NCBI RefSeq assembly: GCF_964204645.1
Contig: NC_134028.1
Coordinates: 22,108,153-22,172,152, forward strand
From: Tubulanus polymorphus
Taxonomy: Eukaryota > Nemertea > Palaeonemertea > Tubulaniformes > Tubulanidae
Reading direction: 5' to 3'
DNA: 64,000 nucleotides
Made by a program: the position numbers and the translations under genes. Position 1 is the stretch's first letter, and each line of letters opens with the position of its first letter. The notes under the pieces are model-generated. The model had not been told where the DNA came from, did no database searches, and saw nothing but the letters and a program-made list of their open reading frames with translations. Shown piece after piece: positions 1-12,432 of this stretch.

Positions 1-469
1 GGTTCGGGTGACACCGGTGTTTTTTTTCTATATCAAATATTTATGAAAAAGTGTTTACCGACAGGTTAGAGTACAAGCCGACTCGTGACGAGCCAGTTGA
101 CTGCGACATCCAGGTTCGGCAAACAAAAGCGACGACAAAAACTGGCTTCGATATTTGATATTCATTCGAGCCGCTTTTTGAATAAAAAGAGGAGCCAATG
201 ATTCGAATGAGATAAATCTAATAAATATACTCACGTGTCAGGGCGAATTCTAGGAATCGGAACATTTCCAGTGAAAGGCATCCCTGCCGCCGTGGCCGAC
301 TGTATGAGTTGCAATTATTCCAAATCTATCGCGTTTCATCATCGCGTGCACATTATTAACAAAAAGGCGTAACTTTTTTAAGCGTAATAAAAAAAGTATC
401 GCGTAGTTATTTTTGTTCAACGTGTGTCATTCAGTCAGAGTAGAATGAGTTTATATATGAGTCGCACGT

Positions 470-560
470 CGCTGGTGCTGCTGGTGTTGCTGGTGCCGCC
501 GCCGCTGCTGCTGCTGCTGATGCTGCTGCTGTCGCTGCTGCTGTTGTTGATGTTGTTGTT
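470..560. repeat. degenerate (GCT)n microsatellite
   Basis: Run of GCT/GTT triplets with interruptions. It reads as poly-Ala or poly-Thr on the minus strand and has no domain. Confidence 0.7.
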
Positions 561-1203
561 GTTGGTGGGTTCGGGGCGCGGGTCGTTGTGAAATGTTGTT
601 GACTTAGTTGTTGATCATTGAACGGTTGCAGCACTGATTGACGCCTTTGCGATCAAAGCACAGACACAGAGAGCGGGAGAGAGACAGGGAATGCTCCCTT
701 CACCGAGTGTGAAATATATTCCCGTATAAAATCAGAGTGAGAGTGGAGCCGAGTGAGTCCCTTTTGCGCGGCTCAATCGATCATCAACGCGAGATCGTCG
801 TGATTGTTAATGCCTTATGTTGTAAAGCCGAATGTCTTATGTTGTAAAGCCGAGTATTGCCGTCGCGACTCGGGTATAACGGATAAGCCTAACGGCCCCT
901 GCTACTGGATGATTCCCTCGTATGTCATTTTGTGTCATCTCTCTCTCTCTCCCGATTTGACATTATGTGTTACTGATTGTCTTTCCCTCTCGTGTTGAGA
1001 ATCATTGTTTCCTGGTAGAAATGATCGACACTTCGTGTTATCGGAAATTACAGGGTATATATTACCATGATCATCGATAGCCAAATTCGAATCCGCGCAC
1101 TACCTAGATCCGTGCTGTACGTGTCGTATTGATCAGTTCGGTGTTCTTCCAGTGGCGTTAAAACTACGAGAGTAAAACCATAAAAAAGCTAAAGCTAAAA
1201 ACA

Positions 1204-1335
<132 letters not shown>

Positions 1336-2612
1336 TCCAACTTGAAGTTCGATTTCCGATTTCAAAATCGAATCTCTGCCTCATAACCGACGGGTGTGAC
1401 TGGTGGATTTGCAAGGGATACCAAACCAAATCAATGAACAGAATAAGAAAGGCAATTTCCCTATTTCTGGATAAGAATAAAGACCAATATTTACAAATTT
1501 TTGGCGAAATCTATTTACGATTGAAACCAAAGACCCGACTGATTTATCCGTTTTACTTTAGGAGTTGTGTAAGGGTATTGTATTGTATTATTATTGGGGG
1601 TAAAAAGTAATGTTTTCCAGCTTTGTGCAAATGCCATTTTATTATTATAGAGCATTATATATCACTTTATGCTACAAAAAAAACATGTTTTGTGATGACG
1701 TTATAAGTTTCCATGGCTGTTTTAACGGGTTTATTGAAAGATCTTACACGTAACATTTTGCGCCAAAGTGACAACTGACGTTTAATTAGAGAGGCGTGTT
1801 GATCTTACTGTCGCCGAATTGTCAGAAAGTTATCTGCGTGTTTACTCACTATTTCCATTATTAGATTCAACAGTAGTAGCAGCAGCATCAGCAGCAGCAG
1901 CGGCAGCGGCAGCAGCAGCAACGGCAGTGGCGGCGAGTGTCACTGTCAAACGTTTCACGTATATGAATCACGTAAACGGGAAACACGTTGTTTTTTCAAT
2001 ACAATATTTACTGTTTGGTGTTGACCCGCAATACGGGATAAACCGAAATAATGGTTAACGTGCTTCTCCGATTGTCCCGCAGTTACTACTTCCAAAATAG
2101 ATATCGATCGTCATTTGCATATAGTAAAATTATAGCCTGGTTTTCAAGAACTTCTCCAGTTGCGCGAAAACCGCCGTGAGCGGTCTCATGTTCCGGTGAT
2201 AACAAAGATATTGCATGCAATAGCTGGAAATAGCTGTAGCACTGGGGCCCAGATCGTGAAAATTTCAACGCTTTTTGAAGTTATTCGGCGTTATTCACGA
2301 GCGGTAGCAGGAAATACTTGCGGGAAACCACTCATGAAAACCAGACTTTGGTAAAAGTCTCCGTGTGGAAGCCTATGATGGGCTTCCACATGCGACCACG
2401 GTTCATAGGCCAATCAATCCGTGGAAATAATTTATTGTTTTAGTTGAAAATGCAACATCGAAAATAATTAAGACTTATTTAAGACAATAACTTAGTTTTA
2501 ATTTATAAGTATTAGCACCATTCATGAAAAATTTACAAAAGAAAAATAGAATAGTATTTACAAATTCTCTTTTTGTTCTTTTCGTAGTTTTTTTAATCGC
2601 TTCGGTTTGTTT

Positions 2613-3656
2613 TTACCAAGGTCTCCACACGTTTTCTGTAACCGCTTGTTGATTAATGACCTCTACCGGACACCTTTTAGCTGGCATCGCTAGAGGCGCT
2701 GCGATCGCGGTCACCATATTTCGAGGTTCCCCGGATGAAGTCGACGGTTGTGCCATCTGATGGGAGTTATTGTAAAATGCTGCGGCCGGTGAGTTATTAA
2801 GTCCGCAGTATACGCTCAAGTTGCCGGATGAGGTTGGCGACGATGCGCTAAAACGGGAAGTATAATAAGCACCACCTGGTGTCGTTGGTTGTGATCTGTA
2901 ACTTCTAGAAACGAGTGCGGGATTTGTCGTTGAATGTGATGATGAAACTGCATAAGCGAATGGTACGGTGTGATGTCGAGGCTGAGGCTGCTGCTGCTGC
3001 AGGTGCGTGTTCCTAACGTTCCCGATTCGATTCGATAAATGCTCTAGAACACGCGGTCGAAGTTCCGGATCAGCGCCGTCTATCGTCATCAAGTAATTGC
3101 TGACTTCACTGACGCATTCGCTGAATCCGATTTGATATTTGTTGATGTCGTTTGGATTCATGGCTACAAAAAAAACAGATAACGTTTTTTTCGATTAGAC
3201 CTCAAATAGTGGTTTGGATTACGATGTTTTTTCGTATTTAGACGGAATGTTTCTGATGATATTTACCTCGTTGTAATTGAGAAATGTTCGATTTCAAATG
3301 TGAAACGGTTAATTCGAGAATATCTGCTTTTTCAAGTTTGTAATCACGAGGAATCTGAAAGAACAATTAAAATTATTCAAATTATTCATCTTAGTTAAAT
3401 TTGAAAAAAAGGGAATCCTATATTATCACTAATTTTTCCGGTTAAATATTGTCATCTTTTTAGCCTTCTTTTAACTGATAAATCAAACTGCTTTTTGATT
3501 TCTAATTACCTGTTTGCCGATGACAACTTCGAGAAGTGTTTTCAATTCGTTCAGACTGGAATTGATTCTGGATCGCCTTTTTTTCTCGATAAGCGGTTTC
3601 ATTATTCGACGGTCGTTGGCCTTCCTCGGCGGACTAGCGATTTCTGGTCGAGTCAT
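2613..3656 (-). CDS. HES: HES-family bHLH-Orange transcriptional repressor, copy A
   Basis: Hairy/Enhancer-of-split repressor, a nuclear DNA-binding protein that recruits Groucho and normally acts downstream of Notch. Three exons on the minus strand: 3656-3510, 3354-3267, 3163-2613 (phases 0 and 1 match; 261 aa). Residues about 15-75 are the bHLH: the basic region has the HES-specific proline (MKPLIEKKRRSRIN) and helix 2 is KLEKADILELTVSHLK. An Orange domain follows (YQIGFSECVSEVSNYL), then a 4-Gln tract, a Ser/Thr/Pro-rich linker, and a C-terminal WRPW Groucho-binding motif. I chose the ATG at 3656 because the upstream in-frame ATG (3773) lies upstream of the TATA box at 3733-3738. A candidate AATAAA (minus) is at 2431-2436. 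Family assignment is secure; one-to-one orthology to a particular vertebrate HES is not claimed. Confidence 0.95.
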
Positions 3657-3732
3657 ATTGAACGGTCGGAGAGATGTGAACGGTACGAGTTGCAATAAGA
3701 GAATGATGCCAGTAGCTCGACCTGGCCCGGTA

Positions 3733-3847
3733 TTTATACCCGTAGCCGCTACAGGTCCTATTGTTCGTTTCAATTGTTATTGTTACCCGGCACGCGAGTA
3801 GCTCGCTTTCGGCGGCGCGACGTTAGTTGCCACGCGAATTCCACGAG
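3733..3847 (-). promoter_or_regulatory. HES copy A core promoter: TATA box and HES-type sites
   Basis: Minus-strand TATAAA at 3733-3738 lies about 77 bp upstream of the chosen ATG, predicting a start near 3705 and a short 5' UTR. Upstream are two CACGCG class C sites (3791-3796, 3831-3836) and a CACGAG N-box (3842-3847), the site types bound by HES proteins, so autorepression is likely (inference). All are present at the same spacing in the other two copies. Confidence 0.65.
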
Positions 3848-4974
3848 TTGCGCTGTCGAGCTATTGTTTACGACCTTGTATCCGAGGCGGCCTATAGGCG
3901 ATATCGGAATACAAGGATTCCGCTTGCGCTTAGGCCAGGTGTGAAACCATCACGGTCGCTATGCCGCTCCACGCGTCGCATTCTATTGATCTGTAAACAC
4001 TAATGACCAGTGATAAAGAAACGCTTTCTTTATTTCTAAATTGATGATACCTATTAATTTGCCCAATAAGCCTATGACTTTTCTAATTCCCTATGTTATT
4101 TTGATAATATCAGCTTACATGCACACACGTCGAGGATAGAATTGTCTCAAAGCTACAAAAGAAAATATCAATGAACTTTTTACTGGACCAGTGGTGTAGA
4201 TTGAAACATTCTACATAGCCGTTGTCAAACAGTGGCTTCGCGGTCGCGTTCCGAATTGAGTTCATATTTAGTTATGCTCGCTTACGTCACAGTTGATTAG
4301 AGTAGTAGTTCGTAGAACCATGGAATTTACCGCACTGATGAAGAAAAACCACAAACCTGTGCTCAAAAACGATATCAAAAGATTTTAAGAAGAAATCTTG
4401 CTACCAAAACCATATACCATATCTTGAAAACATCTTGAATCACAATCGTAATTTGCTGGATTTTTACAACGAATTTAACAAAAATATTGGACATGAAATC
4501 ATGAAACACGGGCCTCGTTAATGTAATGGATGAACTTGTCTCATGTTGAATACTTCACAGGATCAATTTAATAGCAATTTTAAAAAGAAAAATCAAACAA
4601 TTTTTTCCGATTGAGTCTGACTGTTCGAGAGTTTGTGTTTGGTGTAAAAATTAAATGACTGATTTGACCGTTTTACTTTTGGAGTTTTGTATGAGTATTG
4701 CATTCTATTGTATTATTTGCGTAAAAAGTCACATTATCCAGCTCTGTAATTTGCCATTTTATTATTTGGGAGCAATAGATGTCACTTCATACTAAAATCC
4801 TGTCTAGTGATGACGCATTGAGTTTCATGGCTGTTTTGAAGGATTTGTTGAAAGATTTTATATGTGACATTTTTTGCAAAGCTGATAACTGACGCTTGAG
4901 GCGTGTTGATCTTTACCGCCGGATTGTCAGAAAGTTCGGCGTGTTTACTTGCTATTTGCATTGTTATATTCAAC

Positions 4975-5000
4975 AGCAGCAGTAACAGCAGTAGTAGAGT

Positions 5001-5046
<46 letters not shown>
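4975..5046. repeat. (GCA)n tract in HES unit 2 flank
   Basis: Cleanest of three homologous tracts; counterparts are at about 1876-1925 and 8190-8235. Lengths differ between units. The Ala- or Leu-rich ORFs over them are artefacts. Confidence 0.8.
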
Positions 5047-5050
<4 letters not shown>

Positions 5051-5824
5051 TGTTGGCGAGTGCCACTGTCAAACGTCTCACGTATGAATCACGTAAACGG
5101 GAAACACGTTGTTTCTTCAACTATAATATTTACTGTGTGATGTTGACCCGCAATTCGTGAAATAAACCAACATAGTGGTTGACGAATATCTCGGATTGTC
5201 GCGCAGTTACTATTTCCAAATAAGAGTGGATAGATTCGATGTAGTCATTACATGCACAAGACTGAAGCCTGAGCTCGGTTTTATAGACATGTATACCTTT
5301 AATGCGGGGCTAACTCGAATCATTTTCTATTGACTTAGCCCCCGCTTTAGATATGAAACCAGTCTGAAAAAACCTGGCCCAGGTTTTGTCGAACTTTTTC
5401 CAATGACGTGAAAACCACCCTCAGCAGTTTCCTGCTCCGTAGACAAAAACGCCATTGCATGCAATAGCTGGCAATTACGCTATCATTGTGGACGTTTTTT
5501 GGGGGGCAGAGCAGGATAGAAAATTTTAGTGTTTCTCCATTTTATTAGGCGTATTCACCAGCGGTTTGCAGCAGGAAGAGCTAACCTGGAAACCACTCAT
5601 GAAAACCAGCCTTTCTACTGCGGGTGACCGGCCAATTAATTGATAGAAAGGAACAACGAAGAATAATTTAGGATTTATGTGAGAAAATAAAACAGAGTTT
5701 ATTAATGATTTAAAAGAGTATTAGCACCATTTGTGATAAATTTACAGTAGCAGAAAATAGTTATACTACACAGAAATTCTTTTTGTTCTTTTAAGAGTTC
5801 CTTTTTAATTGCTGTGGTTTGTTT

Positions 5825-6867
5825 TTACCAAGGTCTCCACACGTTTTCTGTAACCGCTTGTTGATGAATGACCTCTACTGGACACCTTTTCGCCGGCATC
5901 GCTAGGGGCGCTGCGATCGCGGTCACCATATTTCGAAGTTCCCCGGATGAAGTCGACGGTTGTGCCATCTGATGGGAGTTATTGAAAGATGCTGCAGCCG
6001 GTGAGTTATTAAGTCCGCGGTATCCACTGAAGTTGCCAGATGAGGTGGGCGACGATGCGCTAAAAACGGATGAATAATTAGCGCCACCTGGTGGTGATCT
6101 GTAACTTCTAGAAACGAGTGCGGGATTTATCGTTGAATGTGATGATGAAACTGTATAACCGAATGGTACGGTGTGATGTCGTGGCTGAGGCTGCTGCTGC
6201 TGCTGCTGCTGCAGGTGCGTGTTCCTAACGTTCCCGATTCGATTCGATAAATGCTCTAGAACACGCGGTCGAAGTTCCGGATCAGCGCCGTCTATCGTCA
6301 TCAAGTAATTGCTGACTTCACTGACGCATTCGCTGAATCCGATTTGATATTTGTTGATGTCGTTTGGATTCATGGCTACAAAAAAACAGATAACGTATTT
6401 TTCGATTAGACCTCAAATAGTTGTTTGGATTACGATGTTTTTTCGTATTTAGACGGAATGTTTCTGATGATATTTACCTCGTTGTAATTGAGAAATGTTC
6501 GATTTCAAATGTGAAACGGTTAATTCGAGAATATCTGCTTTTTCAAGTTTGTAATCACGAGGAATCTGTAAGAACAATTAAAATTATTCAAATTATTCAT
6601 CTTAGTTAAATTTGAAAAAAAGGGAATCATATATTATCACTAATTTTTCCGGTTAAATATTGTCATCTTTTTAGCCTACTTTTAACTAATAAATCAAACT
6701 GCTATTTGATTTCTAATTACCTGTTTGCCGATGACAACTTCGAGAAGTGTTTTCAATTCGTTCAGACTGGAATTGATTCTGGATCGCCTTTTTTTCTCGA
6801 TAAGCGGTTTCATTATTCGACGGTCGTTGGCCTTCCTCGGCGGACTAGCGATATCTGGTCGAGTCAT
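5825..6867 (-). CDS. HES: HES-family bHLH-Orange transcriptional repressor, copy B
   Basis: Second tandem HES gene, minus strand, exons 6867-6721, 6565-6478, 6375-5825 (261 aa). The bHLH and Orange domains match copy A almost residue for residue (one change, MTRPD for MTRPE, near the N-terminus). The linker differs: 7 Gln instead of 4, loss of a short QPTT segment, and several Tyr/Phe/Gly changes. It ends in WRPW. The intron 1 acceptor reads CTTACAG and is intact. A candidate AATAAA (minus) is at 5698-5703. No frameshift or stop, so it appears functional. Role as for copy A: Groucho-dependent repression. Confidence 0.95.
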
Positions 6868-6943
6868 ATTGAACGGTCGGAGAGATGTGAACGGTACGAG
6901 TTGCAAAGAGAGAATGATGCCAGTAGCTCGACCTGGCCCGGTA

Positions 6944-7058
6944 TTTATACCCGTAGCCGCTATAGGTCCTATTGTTCGTTTCAATTGTTATTGTTACCCG
7001 GCACGCGAGTAGCTCGCTTTCGGCGGCGCGTCGTTAGTTGCCACGCGAATTCCACGAG
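6944..7058 (-). promoter_or_regulatory. HES copy B core promoter: TATA box and HES-type sites
   Basis: Minus-strand TATAAA at 6944-6949, with CACGCG at 7002-7007 and 7042-7047 and CACGAG at 7053-7058, the same arrangement as copy A. Confidence 0.65.
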
Positions 7059-9004
7059 TTGCGCTGTGTCGAGCTATTGTTTACGACCTTGTATCCGAGG
7101 CGGCCTATAGGTGCTATCGGAAAACAAGGATTCCGCTTGCGCTTAGGCCAGTTGTGAAACCATCACGGTCGCTATGCCGCTCCACGCGTCGCACTCTATT
7201 GATCTGTAAACACTAATGACCAGCGATAAAGAAACGCTTTCGTTATTTCTAAATTGATGATACCTATTAATTTGCCCAATAAGCCTATGACTTTTCCAAT
7301 TCCCTATGTTATTTTGATAATATCAGCTTACATACACACACGTCGAGGATAGAATTAATTGTCTCAAAGCTACAAAAGAAAATATCAATGGACTTTGTAC
7401 TGGACCAGTGGTGTAGATTGAAACATTCTACACAGCTGTTGTCAAACAGTGGCTTCGCGGTCGCGTTCCGAATTAAGTTCATATTTAATTATGCTCGCTT
7501 ACGTCACAGTTGATTAGAGTAGAAATTCGTAGAACCATGGAATTTGCCGCACTGATGAAAAAAAACGCAAACCTGTGAACAAAAAAACGATATCAAAAGA
7601 TTTTAAGAAGAAATCTTGCTACCAAAACCATATACCATATCTTGAAAACATCTTGAATCACAATCGTAATTTGCTGGATTTTTACAACGAATTTAACAAA
7701 AATATTGGACATGAAATCATGAAACACGGGCCTCGTTAATGTAATGGATGAACTTGTCTCATGTTGAATACTTCACAGGATCAATTTAATAGCAATTTTA
7801 AAAAGAAAAATCAAACAATTTTTTCCGATTGAGTCTGACTGTTCGAGAGTTTGTGTTTGGTGTAAAAATTAAATGACTGATTTGACCGTTTTACTTTTGG
7901 AGTTTTGTATGAGTATTGCATTCTATTGTATTATTTGCGTAAAAAGTCACATTATCCAGCTCTGTAATTTGCCATTTTATTATTTGGGAGCAATAGATGT
8001 CACTTAATACTAAAATCCTGTCTAGTGATGACGCGTTGAGTTTCATGGCTGTTTTGAAGGATTTGTTGAAAGATTTTATATGTGACATTTTTTGCGAAGC
8101 TGATAACTGACGCTTGAGGCGTGTTGATCTTTACCGCCGGATTGTCAGAAAGTTCGGCGTGTTTACTTGCTATTTGCATTATTATTTTCAACAGCAGCAG
8201 TAACAGCAGTAGTAGTAGCAGCAGCAGCAGCAGCGACAGTGTTGGCGAGTGCCACTGTCAAACGTTTCACGTATGAATCACGTAAACGGGAAACACGTTG
8301 TTTCTTCAACTATGATATTTACTGTGTGATGTTGACCCGCAATTCGTGGAATAAACCAACATAATGGTTGACGAATATCTCGGATTGTCGCGCAGTTACT
8401 ATTTCCAAATAGGAGTGGATAGATTCGATGTAGACATTACATGCACAAGACTTAAGCCTGGGCTCGGTTTTATAGAAATGTGTTACCTTTAATGCGGAGC
8501 TAACTCGAATCATTTTCTATTGACTTAGCCCTCGGATTAAATATGAGACCAGTCTAAAAAATCCTGGCCCAGGTTCTGTCGAACTCTTTCCAATGACGTG
8601 AAAACCGCCCTCAGCAGTTTCCTGCTCCGTAGACAAAAACGCCAATTGCATGCAATAGCTGGCAATTACGCCATCATTGTGGACGTTTTTGGGATCAGAA
8701 AAGGACAAAGTGTTTCTCCATTTATTAGGAGTCACCAGCGGTTTGCAGCAGGAAGAGCTAACCGGGAAACCACTCATGAAAACCCGCCTTTCTACTACGG
8801 ATGACCGGCCAATTAATTGATAAAAAGGAACAACGAAGAATAATTTAGGATTTATGTGAGAAAATAAAACAGTGTTTATTAATGATTTAAAGAGTATTAG
8901 CACCATTTGTGATAAATTTACAGTAGCAGAAAATAGTTATACTATTTACACAGAAATTCCTTTTGTTCTTTTAAGAGTTCCCTTTTAATTGCTGTGGTTT
9001 ATTT

Positions 9005-9382
9005 TTACCAAGGTCTCCACACGTTTTCTGTAACCGCTTGTTGATGAATGACCTCTACTGGACACCTTTTCGCCGGCATCGCTAAGGGCGCGGCGATCGC
9101 GGTCATCCTATTTCGAGGTTCACCGGATGAAGTCGACGGTTGTGCCATCTGATGGGAGTTATTGTAAAATGCTGCGGCCGGTGAGTTATTAAGTCCGTGG
9201 TATACGCTGAAGTTGCCAGCTGATGAGGTGGGCGACGATGCGCTAAAAACGGAAGTATAATTAGCGCCACCTGGTAGTGATCTGTAACTTCTAGAAACGA
9301 GTGCGGGATTCGTCGTTGAATGTGATGATGAAACTGCATAAGCGAATGGTACGGTGTGATGTCGTGGCTGTGGCTGAGGCTG

Positions 9383-9434
<52 letters not shown>

Positions 9435-10087
9435 AGGTGCGTGTTCCTAACGTTCCCGATTCGATTCGATAAATGCTCTAGAACACGCGGCCGAAGTTCC
9501 GGATCAGCGCCGTCTATCGTCATCAAGTAATTGCTGACTTCACTGACGCATTCGCTGAATCCGATTTGATATTTGTTGATGTCGTTTGGATTCATGGCTA
9601 CAAAAAAAAAGATAACGTATTTTTCGATTAGACCTCAAATAGTTGTTTTGATTACGATTTTTTTCGTATTTAGACGGAATGTTTCTGATGATATTTACCT
9701 CGTTGTAATTGAGAAATGTTCGATTTCAAATGTGAGACGGTTAATTCGAGAATATCTGCTTTTTCAAGTTTGTAATCACGAGGAATCTGAAAGAACAATT
9801 AAAATTATTCAAATTATTCATCTCATATAAATTTGAAAAAAGGGAATCATATATTATCACTAATTTTTCCGGTTAAATATTGTCATCTTTTTAGCCTTCT
9901 TTTAACTGATAAATCAAACTGCTTTTTGATTTCTAATTACCTGTTTGCCGATGACAACTTCGAGAAGTGTTTTCAATTCGTTCAGACTGGAATTGATTCT
10001 GGATCGCCTTTTTTTCTCGATAAGCGGTTTCATTATTCGACGGTCGTTGGCCTTCCTCGGCGGACTAGCGATTTCTGGTCGAGTCAT
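9005..10087 (-). CDS. HES: HES-family bHLH-Orange transcriptional repressor, copy C
   Basis: Third tandem HES gene, minus strand, exons 10087-9941, 9786-9699, 9597-9005 (275 aa). Same bHLH (with KP in the basic region) and Orange domain as the other copies, and a C-terminal WRPW. The Gln tract is expanded to 16 and followed by three Pro-Gln pairs, which accounts for most of the extra length. The linker is a mosaic: some residues match copy A (AYAVSSSHSTTN), others match copy B (GGAN, SVFSAS), which suggests gene conversion. A candidate AATAAA (minus) is at 8875-8880. It lies at the 5' end of the array: homology to the other units stops about 330 bp upstream of its ATG. Confidence 0.95.
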
Positions 10088-10163
10088 ATTGAACGGTCGG
10101 AGAGATGTGAACGGTACGAATTGCAAAGAGAGAATGATGCCAGTAGCTCGACCTGGCCCGGTA

Positions 10164-10281
10164 TTTATACCCGTAGTCGCGGCTATAGGTCCTATCGTTC
10201 GTTTCAATTGTTATTGTTACCCGGCACGCGAGTAGCTCGCTTTCGGCGGCGCGGCGTCAGTTGCCACGCGAATTCCACGAG
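10164..10281 (-). promoter_or_regulatory. HES copy C core promoter: TATA box and HES-type sites
   Basis: Minus-strand TATAAA at 10164-10169, CACGCG at 10225-10230 and 10265-10270, CACGAG at 10276-10281. Because similarity between units ends near 10418, only about 250 bp upstream of this TATA box is shared with the other promoters. Confidence 0.65.
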
Positions 10282-11369
10282 TTGCGCTGTCGAGCTATTG
10301 TTTACGACCTTGTATCCGAGGCGGCCTATAGGCGCTATCGGAAAACAAGGATTCCGCTTGCGCTTAGGCCAGGTGTGAAACCATCACGGTCGCTATGCCG
10401 CTCCACGCGTCGCATTCTACTTTGATATTTTTACAATCATCGGTGCAGTTATACCGTATCCAAGACTTTCACAACTTTTTCCCTGATGATATGAACAAAT
10501 ATTTGCGTTTCGAGCACGGGTGTAGGCCTAAAACGTGTTAAGCCAAATTCACCATTGTCGGGAAACCTTTATTTATAGTGAAAAGCGAAAAGAAAACTAG
10601 ATTCATCATCTTAAGATCAAAATCATCATCAGGTATAATAAAATTCTCAAGCAATTCAATTGGGGACTAAAAATGATGATCACACCTATATGTTTTAGTA
10701 AGTAAATCACTTTTGATTCGTATTAGAAATGTTATCATACTAAATTAGGCTAATTGGAACGGCAATTAACTAGTTAAGAATGTTCACTGAAATAGTTACA
10801 TTTCAAAAGTTTTGCATGCTTTGTAATGAAAATTTCGTCGCCAAATGGATCGTCTTCGCTTAACTGTATATTCATTTGATTTATTCTTAAACATTGATTT
10901 GTTGAAATCCCGCCGTTAGTAGCGAATCTAGCAATCGTAATTGATTTGATGAAAACGAATGGCACGCGAACCGATTAAGAGTATTGTATATAATAGCGTT
11001 TGGGTTGCCAAGCCGCACGCTCTGGGCTATTGTTCTCTCGGCTGACTATCGGAATGCGGTCTATTCCGGTGGCAATCGACCAGGTGTTTAATCCACTCAG
11101 CTAGTATCCGAGAGGCCCGCAACGACGCCTCACGCTTTACTTAAAATAAAAGAGAAAGATGGTTTTAATGCGTGTTCCACGGCAAAATATGAGATTCTAG
11201 GTAAACTAGATCGGGTGGTCGGTCGTTCTGTCGGGAAATGTCCATCAAATAATTCGTAATTTTACCAATAATTCGTACGGTAGTGGACTCTAATTCGTTT
11301 TAGAGTCAATGGTCGTAGTAACGACATCTGGCGGCTGGTGAAAATGATTGTTGGGCCCTTCAGCAGATT

Positions 11370-11530
11370 AAGAAAATCAAGGAATTCCCGATTTATTTCT
11401 TATTGCGCAGTGAAAAATACGTAAAGAAATCTTGGCTGCGTTAGTTTGAAGATCGCTAACGCAGCCAAGATTTCTTTACGTATTTTTCACTGCGCAACAA
11501 GAAATAAATCGGGAATTCCTTGATTTTCTT
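11370..11530. repeat. 75-bp near-perfect inverted repeat (foldback)
   Basis: Left arm 11370-11444 and right arm 11456-11530 are reverse complements with one visible mismatch, separated by an 11-bp loop (11445-11455). The arms begin AAGAAAATCAAGGAATTCCC and meet at CTGCGTTAG/CTAACGCAG. RNA from either strand would form a roughly 75-bp hairpin. Confidence 0.95.
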
Positions 11531-12113
11531 GATTCCATTGAGCTTTGCAAGGCGCAGGAAAAACGCGCTACAATATTTGTAATTTTTCTTTCTCGTTTTT
11601 GAATTGTTATTTTTCTCCTGATTTTCAAGTTCTGCTTTTCCGTGAAATAAATATCATTTTGACCAGGTGACCAGCTCTGACCAATCAGTTCCATTGCTTT
11701 CGGGCGCCTGTTTCAACGCTGCAAGAATGAGTAGAAGTAATTTTGGGTTCGAAGCCCGCGGGATTCAAGTTAGACACAGGCACTGTTGCGCAACTGCGCG
11801 CTCTAGACCTTTAGTCATCATATGCTACATGAAAACAAAATAATACACACTGATGTTGTTTATAATTAAAACAATTAATATATTCACTACATAATAATCG
11901 GTTTACATATACAACAATTGCATAATGGCCACATTTTTAAGTTACGGATATTCAGTGAAATAATTAAGTGGGATTCTACGTAAATTATTTCTCCAAGGAG
12001 ACAGGAATGCCATGTACATCGTCGGCATGTACGTACATGTATATGTATGTATGGCTTTGTGTACATGATGGCAGAGTCTCAAGATGCGATCCGGTTCGAA
12101 TCAGGGGTCATTC

Positions 12114-12260
12114 ATTTATTACGCACGCATAAAATTTGAATTTTTCAACCACCCTCCCCTCTGTATGCAAAATCAGCCATTCTTTCATATACATTAAGCA
12201 TTACAGTACGCAATTTCACTGACTCCTCCCCTAATACGTACGTAATAAATGAATGACCCC
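12114..12260. mobile_element. 147-bp MITE, copy 1
   Basis: Terminal inverted repeats GGGGTCATTCATTTATTACG and its reverse complement. A second copy of identical length is at 15904-16050. No coding capacity. Superfamily not assigned. Confidence 0.85.
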
Positions 12261-12388
12261 TGACACAGCGCTAGGGGATTGCATTGAGGAATTCGAACCT
12301 GATGGCATCGAGATTGCCACGGTTTGTGCCATGGCTGAGCGTAGCGATCCTATCGGGTTCGAATCACAGCGCTAGCGGAGTGGTACGT

Positions 12389-12432
12389 ACTACCATGGAG
12401 GTATAAACTAGCTTATACGTCCATGGTACTAC
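12389..12432. repeat. palindrome with core GTATAAACTAG
   Basis: Imperfect palindrome bounded by ACCATGG and CCATGGT. A related palindrome with core GTATAAACTAGTTTAAAC is at about 29980-30015 in a PLA2G4A intron, so this is a dispersed hairpin repeat. Confidence 0.6.

Larger units (their letters stand above)
1530..10418. repeat. three-copy tandem segmental duplication, about 3.2 kb per unit
   Basis: Units run about 1530-4650, 4650-7865 and 7865-10418. Each has, in plus order, a 3' flank with a GCA/GTA tract, one minus-strand HES gene, and its promoter. Units 1 and 2 also share a 650-bp upstream stretch (4020-4650 against 7230-7865); unit 3 loses similarity abruptly at about 10418. Corresponding points are 3.18-3.22 kb apart, for example the stop codons at 2613, 5825 and 9005. 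Units 2 and 3 share more of their 3' flank with each other than with unit 1, so unit 1 looks older or has lost sequence. Confidence 0.93.

Noticed and set aside
3483..3773. Longer N-terminus for the HES copies, starting MKRTIGP
   Set aside because: The TATA box lies inside it, 35-40 bp downstream of that ATG, so the transcript should start after it. The same holds in all three copies.
4782..5160. Poly-Ala/poly-Leu ORFs in the HES flanks
   Set aside because: They come from a GCA tract; the homologous tracts in the other units differ in length and frame.
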